Of a stretch of 64,000 nucleotides of DNA, positions 59,319-64,000 are shown piece by piece. The first letter of the stretch is position 1. Each line of letters starts with the position of its first letter. The DNA lies in the NCBI GenBank assembly GCA_014218235.1, contig CM024758.1, forward strand, positions 98,121,698 to 98,185,697, read 5' to 3'. The position numbers and the translations under genes were made by a program. The notes beneath the pieces are model-generated. The model saw nothing but the letters and a program-made list of their open reading frames with translations. It did not search any database and was not told where the DNA came from. Origin of the DNA: Colocasia esculenta (lineage: Eukaryota; Streptophyta; Magnoliopsida; Alismatales; Araceae).

Positions 59319-59816
59319 AACATGAAGAGACTCCTAGGGAAGGTTTACCATCGTGTTGGGGTCGTGTGGAGGCAAGCTAGGGCACTAGAGGAGGAGGAGA
59401 ACGGCCAAGAACCGGAGCTTCTTCCCCATCCATCCTCTGCTGCGTTCTGTGCATCAACTGGACTTAGATCTTCACAAAGGTAGGTTATCTCGAGCTGAAC
59501 ATCTAAGTTGCACATACCTATGGATAGAGCATCAAGTCTAATTTGCTTTGCAAGTGATTTTCCTAATTTTCATGGAGTATATGAGTCGTATTAAGCGTTT
59601 TCCCTAAGTCGCGCACTGTTAGGGCTTTTTCTGTTCTTCATGTGTTTCACGCGAATCGAGGCCGAATCAGATCCAACCCAAAACATGAAAGTTCTCCTAC
59701 TACTAGTCCTTGTCATGTTTCATGTTGAGAGTTTTGTCCAAATGTCAGTAGATAGAGAGATATAGGCATTGCATGGAGATCACATTCTGTCTTTTGCGTT
59801 TTCTGTCTGCAGTTTG

Positions 59817-60087
59817 AATTGCGACCGCGACAGGCGTCGCGATTCAATCACCTGGTATCGCGTCGGCCTTAGCCGTCGCGATTACCTGAACTGTGTCTGC
59901 CGAGGTCGACACATTTTGGCACGTCCCGGCCTCAAACTGTGTGCCCTCTGACATGTCAGAGGATCTCTGAAACGCAATAGCTAAGGTCGTCGCGTTTCAG
60001 GGTTGTTTCCCACCCAGAGATTTTTTGTATTTTTATAATAGCATTTTAAACGAATTTCTTGAACGCGACGGATACCCCGTCGCGATT
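59817..60087. repeat. Downstream 9-10-9 array in element D LTR
   Basis: Units: AATTGCGAC (59817)/GTCGCGATT, TATCGCGTC (59856)/GTCGCGATT, AAACGCAAT (59970)/GTCGCGTTT with 10-nt spacers, and GAACGCGAC (60061)/GTCGCGATT with a 9-nt spacer. All are downstream of the TATA. Confidence 0.8.
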
Positions 60088-61894
60088 CAATCTTAAAGGA
60101 GACCATATAGGTTGTCGCAAATTGATTTCTTCACAGTTTCATCATGTTTCGACTGTGCACTATGTTATGAAATGCATCTACTGTGTAGGACGCGATTTCG
60201 GAGCCGACCCGAGACTGTTTTAATGCACTATCCAGTCTTGTTTATGCAAGTTATTGGGTTACATCATGTCATATAGCTATATAACGGCCTAAAAGTCATT
60301 AATCTACATGAAAATTATAAGGGTATGAACATTCATTGTAAGTGTAAATGATTGATTGAATGCGTCCATGTGATCATGTGATTGTTACATACTATAATTT
60401 AATTCCGTCTTGTCCATAAAATTGAGAAGTGATTATATGCTAAAAGCACTGCAACCATGTGATAGAATTAAAATTTGCATACATGTCATGCATGTTGTTA
60501 ATTGCTTTCCGTAATGTTTTAACCGGTGGATTGTGGATTGAGATACGCTCTACACATCACTTTGCACATATGGGCAGCCCTTCTTGGGGAATTGGAAGCT
60601 CTCTGTCAGTCATTCCGTATCGATAGACTAGCGACCTTTTCTCTAAGACCTTCGTAAATCTCCGTACTTCATGGATTCCCTCATGAAGACCGAGTTGGTT
60701 GTACCAATGAAGTACCCGAAAGATAGAATGCACTTCTCTTCTTATCTTCTTCTCGTGAGAGGGATTTGATAACATGGAAACCAAGCCATTTAATGTAAAG
60801 ATTGAACTAATAAGAATAAGTCGTTATGCTGTCGAGATTAATCTGGATCATGTCCCCTTGCGTTGTTCTCTATCATCATTGACATGATCATTAGTTCATC
60901 ATTGTCCATTACTTGAAAAATCATGTTGGCCATAAATGAATGAATGGAATTACCAGAAATTATTAGAACTTCGGTTCACAACTATGCCTGTGCAAATAGG
61001 GCCCTGTTTGGTCCTGGGAGGAGCACCCGAAATACTTAATCGCGAGGGTATATAACCCAATGAGGTGTCCGACAATCACCTAATTGAATGCAAGATTGAT
61101 CTCGGTAATCTCCAAATTGTTATTGAATGAATGAATGATTGATTGATTGATTGATTGACTGTTATATGATAAATGACAAATTCTATTGTACACGTCATCG
61201 TTATTGAATCCTACATGTCATTGTCCATTGGAATTCTACGGAATTCAACTTGAGAAATCTATTGTTCATGCTACATGCTATTGAATTTCCCCTACATGTC
61301 AAGTGATCGTTCTGTTATCTATCTCATTGATAATCATTCCGTCCTACATGAGAATTGTCATACTCGTACATGTTATAGTTGGATTTGTCGCTATCGTTAT
61401 CGTCATGAGCATTGCATGATAGTATTGCCATTGTTAACATGTTAATTACGTAAAGTAGGCCTGCACCATGAGATGTAAATCCTACTGGGCGCTAGTGCGC
61501 TCACACTTGCTTTCCTTAACATTTTTAGGTGATGAGTATGAGGAGCTAGAGAATGATGGGACTGGGGACGAGTGATGAGCTGCTCAACTGCACCCATCCA
61601 TATAGCTAGTCAGCCTGCAACATTAGAGTCAAGAGTTGTAATAGTTAGTTTTTCCTTTTATTGAGTCATGTATTTGAGATACAATATTGGGCCCTGTTGT
61701 TTGGCTCTGATGATGTAAGGTGTTTAAACTAGTTGATGGAATGGAATAAAGGTTATTTGGCTGGCAATATTGTTGTCTTATGTCTTGTGTTATATTTAGT
61801 TGTTATTCTGAATTGCGCAACTGTGATACGTACACTTGTATCGCTCATGCTCTCGACGTTTATTTTCTGCTGCTAAATGTTGGGGAGTGACAGT

Positions 61895-61905
61895 TGGTAT
61901 CAGAG
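61895..61905 (+). other. Primer binding site, initiator tRNA-Met type
   Basis: TGGTATCAGAG begins two bases after the LTR end. Confidence 0.8.
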
Positions 61906-62096
61906 ACTAGGCTTTTCATTAAGTTCTAGGCAAACAAGAAATTGCTAGGCTTAGTTAAAACTAAACCCCATGTGTCAACATGTCAAAACACACAGTGAGA
62001 TTGGGGTAGAAACACGGGCTAAGTCATCTAAATAGAATTAAGTTGTGATGAAGTTAATATCTAATGAACGTAATATGGTTGTCTTGAAGGATTGCA

Positions 62097-62995
62097 ATGG
62101 CCGCTGCACGTGAGAGAGACATGCAAAGGACAATCAACACACTGACCCGGGCACTACTACAGGCCACTCAGGGTAGAGCGGAGACTCAGGGAGATCTCCA
62201 CAGGAATTTCAGGAGCATGAACCCACCTAGGTTCGGGGGTAGCACTAACTCGGACGAAGCTGAGCACTGGCTCAAAGAAATTGAGCATGCATTCCGTGTG
62301 ATGGGATGCATTGATGAGAACAAGGTTACTCTAGCTACTTATCAGCTAGAGAGGGAAGCACACACTTGGTGGGAGTCGATCGAGGCTACACTAGGTGATG
62401 CCCAGGCCACTTGGGCGCAGTTCAAGGATTACTTTAACACAAGTACTTTTCTGACAGGGTACAAGAAAGGAAGGTGACAGAATTCGCCAATCTGAAGCAA
62501 CGGAGTCTGTCCGTGGCTGAGTACGAGGCCCAGTTCTCTAAACTGGCTCGTTATGCCCCACACTTGGTCCAAACCGAGCGGTTGAAGGCCAAGAGGTTCA
62601 TGAGTGGTCTGAGGCCCCAGTACATCACTCAACTGGGACCGATGGATCTGCAGACTTATTCGGAGATGGTAAGGAAGGCACTGTTGCTGGAGGATTCGCT
62701 AGCTATAGCGTAGAACATCAAGATTAGCATGAACAAGAGAGAGCAGGGAACTGGATCAAAGAGGCCACCAACTGTGGTCGGAACAAAGAGGCCGATGGGC
62801 CAAGCTGGGAACCAGCAGGTGAAGAAGTTCAAGGATGGAGGTAACCAACAAGCCCCCACCAACAAAGAACCATGCAAGCATTGTGACAAGACTAGTCACA
62901 AGTCCGAGGACTACTGGAAAGCACTGAGGAGGTTCTTGCGCTGTGAAAGTCAGAATCACAAGATCTCTAATTGCCCTCGCATGATGAACCAAACA
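62097..62995 (+). pseudogene. Gag of element D, broken
   Basis: ATG 62097 (MAAARERDMQRTINTL) starts the first frame. The gag core is MNPPRFGGSTNSDEAEHWLK (62218-62276) and EREAHTWWESIEATLGDA (62349-62402). The frame changes by one base near 62440-62465 and continues with LSVAEYEAQFSKLARYAPHL (62507-62566). A TAG at 62711-62713 interrupts it. The zinc knuckles at about 62872-62980 are imperfect: the first (CKHCDKTSHKSEDYW) has lost its last cysteine, the second (LRCESQNHKISNC) has lost one too. Confidence 0.85.
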
Positions 62996-64000
62996 CAGGC
63001 AACACAAGGAGGCCAGAAGCGCCAAGGTAGACTGCAGGCAGTACAAGAACCAACTACATCGGAGGAAGGTGGTGTGGTTGAAGGTACACTTACAATTTTA
63101 TCTCGTTCTGCATTTGTTCTATTTGATACGGGAGCTACTCATTCTTTCATATCCCAAACCTTTGCTGATACCTTATATGTAAAACCCATTCCAATGAAAT
63201 CTGGGATAGTCGTATCAACCCCTATTGGTCCAGGCACTAAACTAAGAAACCACTTTCCATCTAGCGAAGTGTTGATTGAAACTCAAAACCTACCTGCAAA
63301 TTTAATATGCATGGACATAGAGGGTTATGATGTGATCCTAGGAGCAGACTGGTTGTCTGAACATGGGGCTAGTGTTAACTATAATAGAAGCTGGGTGACA
63401 TTTAGTCAACACCCAAAGCTAGTGTTCTCGGGAGATAGAAACCGCAGGAAATTGTCCCTCATTTCTGCACTAGAAGCCAAGAGGATGATAAGAAAATGTT
63501 GTATAGCCTTTCTAGCTATTGTTATCACCACAAAGAAGGAAGTCAAGATCGAGGACATCCATATTGTCAGTGAGTACGCTGATGTGTTTCCCGAAGACTT
63601 GCCAGGAATTCCTCCTGCACGAGAGGTTGACTTTACCATTGAATTGATCCCTGGAGCAGCACTAGTATCTAGGGCGCCATATAGAATGTCCCCCGTAGAA
63701 TTGAAGGAGCTAAAAGAGCAACTGATGGAATTACTAGAGAAAGGATTTATTTGACCAAGCACATCACCATGGGGTGCACCTGTTCTATTTGTTAAGAAGA
63801 ATGATGGGTCAATGAGGTTGTGCATAGACTACAAGCACTTGAACCAATTGACAATTAAGAACAAATATCCCCTGCCAAGGATTGATGAATTATTTGATCA
63901 ACTGTCTGGAGCTAAATATTTCTCTAAGATAGATCTCAGATCAGGCTATCATCAATTGAGGATCAAAGGAGATGATATACACAAGGCAGCCTTCCGAAGT
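62996..64000 (+). pseudogene. Protease and start of reverse transcriptase of element D
   Basis: The protease active site is VLFDTGATHSFISQ (about 63115-63156); the later strand is DVILGADWLSEHGASV (63331-63378). The RT N-terminal motif EVDFTIELIPGA (63624-63659) leads to GFI, where a TGA (63752-63754) replaces the usual arginine codon. The same frame then continues with PWGAPVLFVKK, CIDYKHLNQL, LPRIDELFDQL and SKIDLRSGYHQLRI to the window edge. The catalytic box lies outside. Confidence 0.85.

Larger units (their letters stand above)
58679..61892 (+). repeat. 5' LTR of element D (3214 bp)
   Basis: TGTAGCAC...GAGTGACA. A TATA box (TATAAATA) at 59311-59318 is followed by a leader and, further on, an inverted-repeat array. 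A (GATT)n run lies at about 61137-61158. No gene inside. Confidence 0.8.
58679..64000 (+). mobile_element. Ty3/gypsy element (D), chromovirus-like, continuing beyond the window
   Basis: Long 5' LTR, initiator tRNA-Met PBS, gag with two zinc knuckles, protease and the start of RT on the plus strand. It is inserted in the 5' LTR of the minus-strand element; the expected TSD is ACTTG (58674-58678). It carries a frameshift and two in-frame stops within the visible part. Confidence 0.85.

Overview
The window is nuclear DNA of a flowering plant. It holds one recognisable host gene with GT-AG introns, an SDS22-like leucine-rich-repeat protein at about 36.8-43.0 kb. Almost everything else is LTR retrotransposons, AT-rich spacer and simple repeats. 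No rRNA, tRNA, CRISPR array or prokaryotic gene was seen, and the species cannot be named from the sequence.

Left part (1-5659): AT-rich spacer with a decayed LTR (about 244-1460) and a diverged duplication (2396-3215). Centre-left (5660-32803): a four-level nest of elements, each with an exact 5-bp target-site duplication (TSD). The outermost is a copia-looking solo LTR (5665-32798, TSD ATATG). Into it went a Tat-lineage Ty3/gypsy element (5945-31597, TSD GCCAC) with gag, protease, RT, two RNase H domains, integrase and a spliced antisense gene. A 3.45-kb solo LTR (14880-29853, TSD GAATA) sits inside that antisense gene, and a Tekay/Del-type chromovirus with 3.29-kb LTRs (15513-27029, TSD AGATA) sits inside the solo LTR. 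LTR divergence by eye (about 4% for Tat, about 1% for Tekay) agrees with this order.

Middle (32804-44584): spacer, a GA/GT microsatellite, two tandem duplications, an unrecognised minus-strand gene remnant (34626-35474), then the LRR gene. Its third coding intron carries an AT-rich higher-order repeat and a GC-rich inverted repeat. The reading frame has an apparent one-base deletion in an A6 run at 38996-39001.

Right part (44585-64000): LTR fragments, a solo LTR (48261-50425, TSD ATCTG), a decayed minus-strand chromovirus (50746-58678), and a plus-strand element (58679 to the window end) inserted into the latter's 5' LTR.

The most unusual signal lies in the LTRs. At least six LTR types carry tandem arrays of about 28-bp inverted repeats with a fixed format: a 9-nt arm, a spacer of almost always 10 nt, and a 9-nt complementary arm. 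Arm sequences differ between families and largely change together, around a shared RCGNC-N10-GNCGY core. In four families the arrays lie on both sides of the TATA box. I know of no description of this. Two clean GT-AG introns inside the Tekay gag are also notable.
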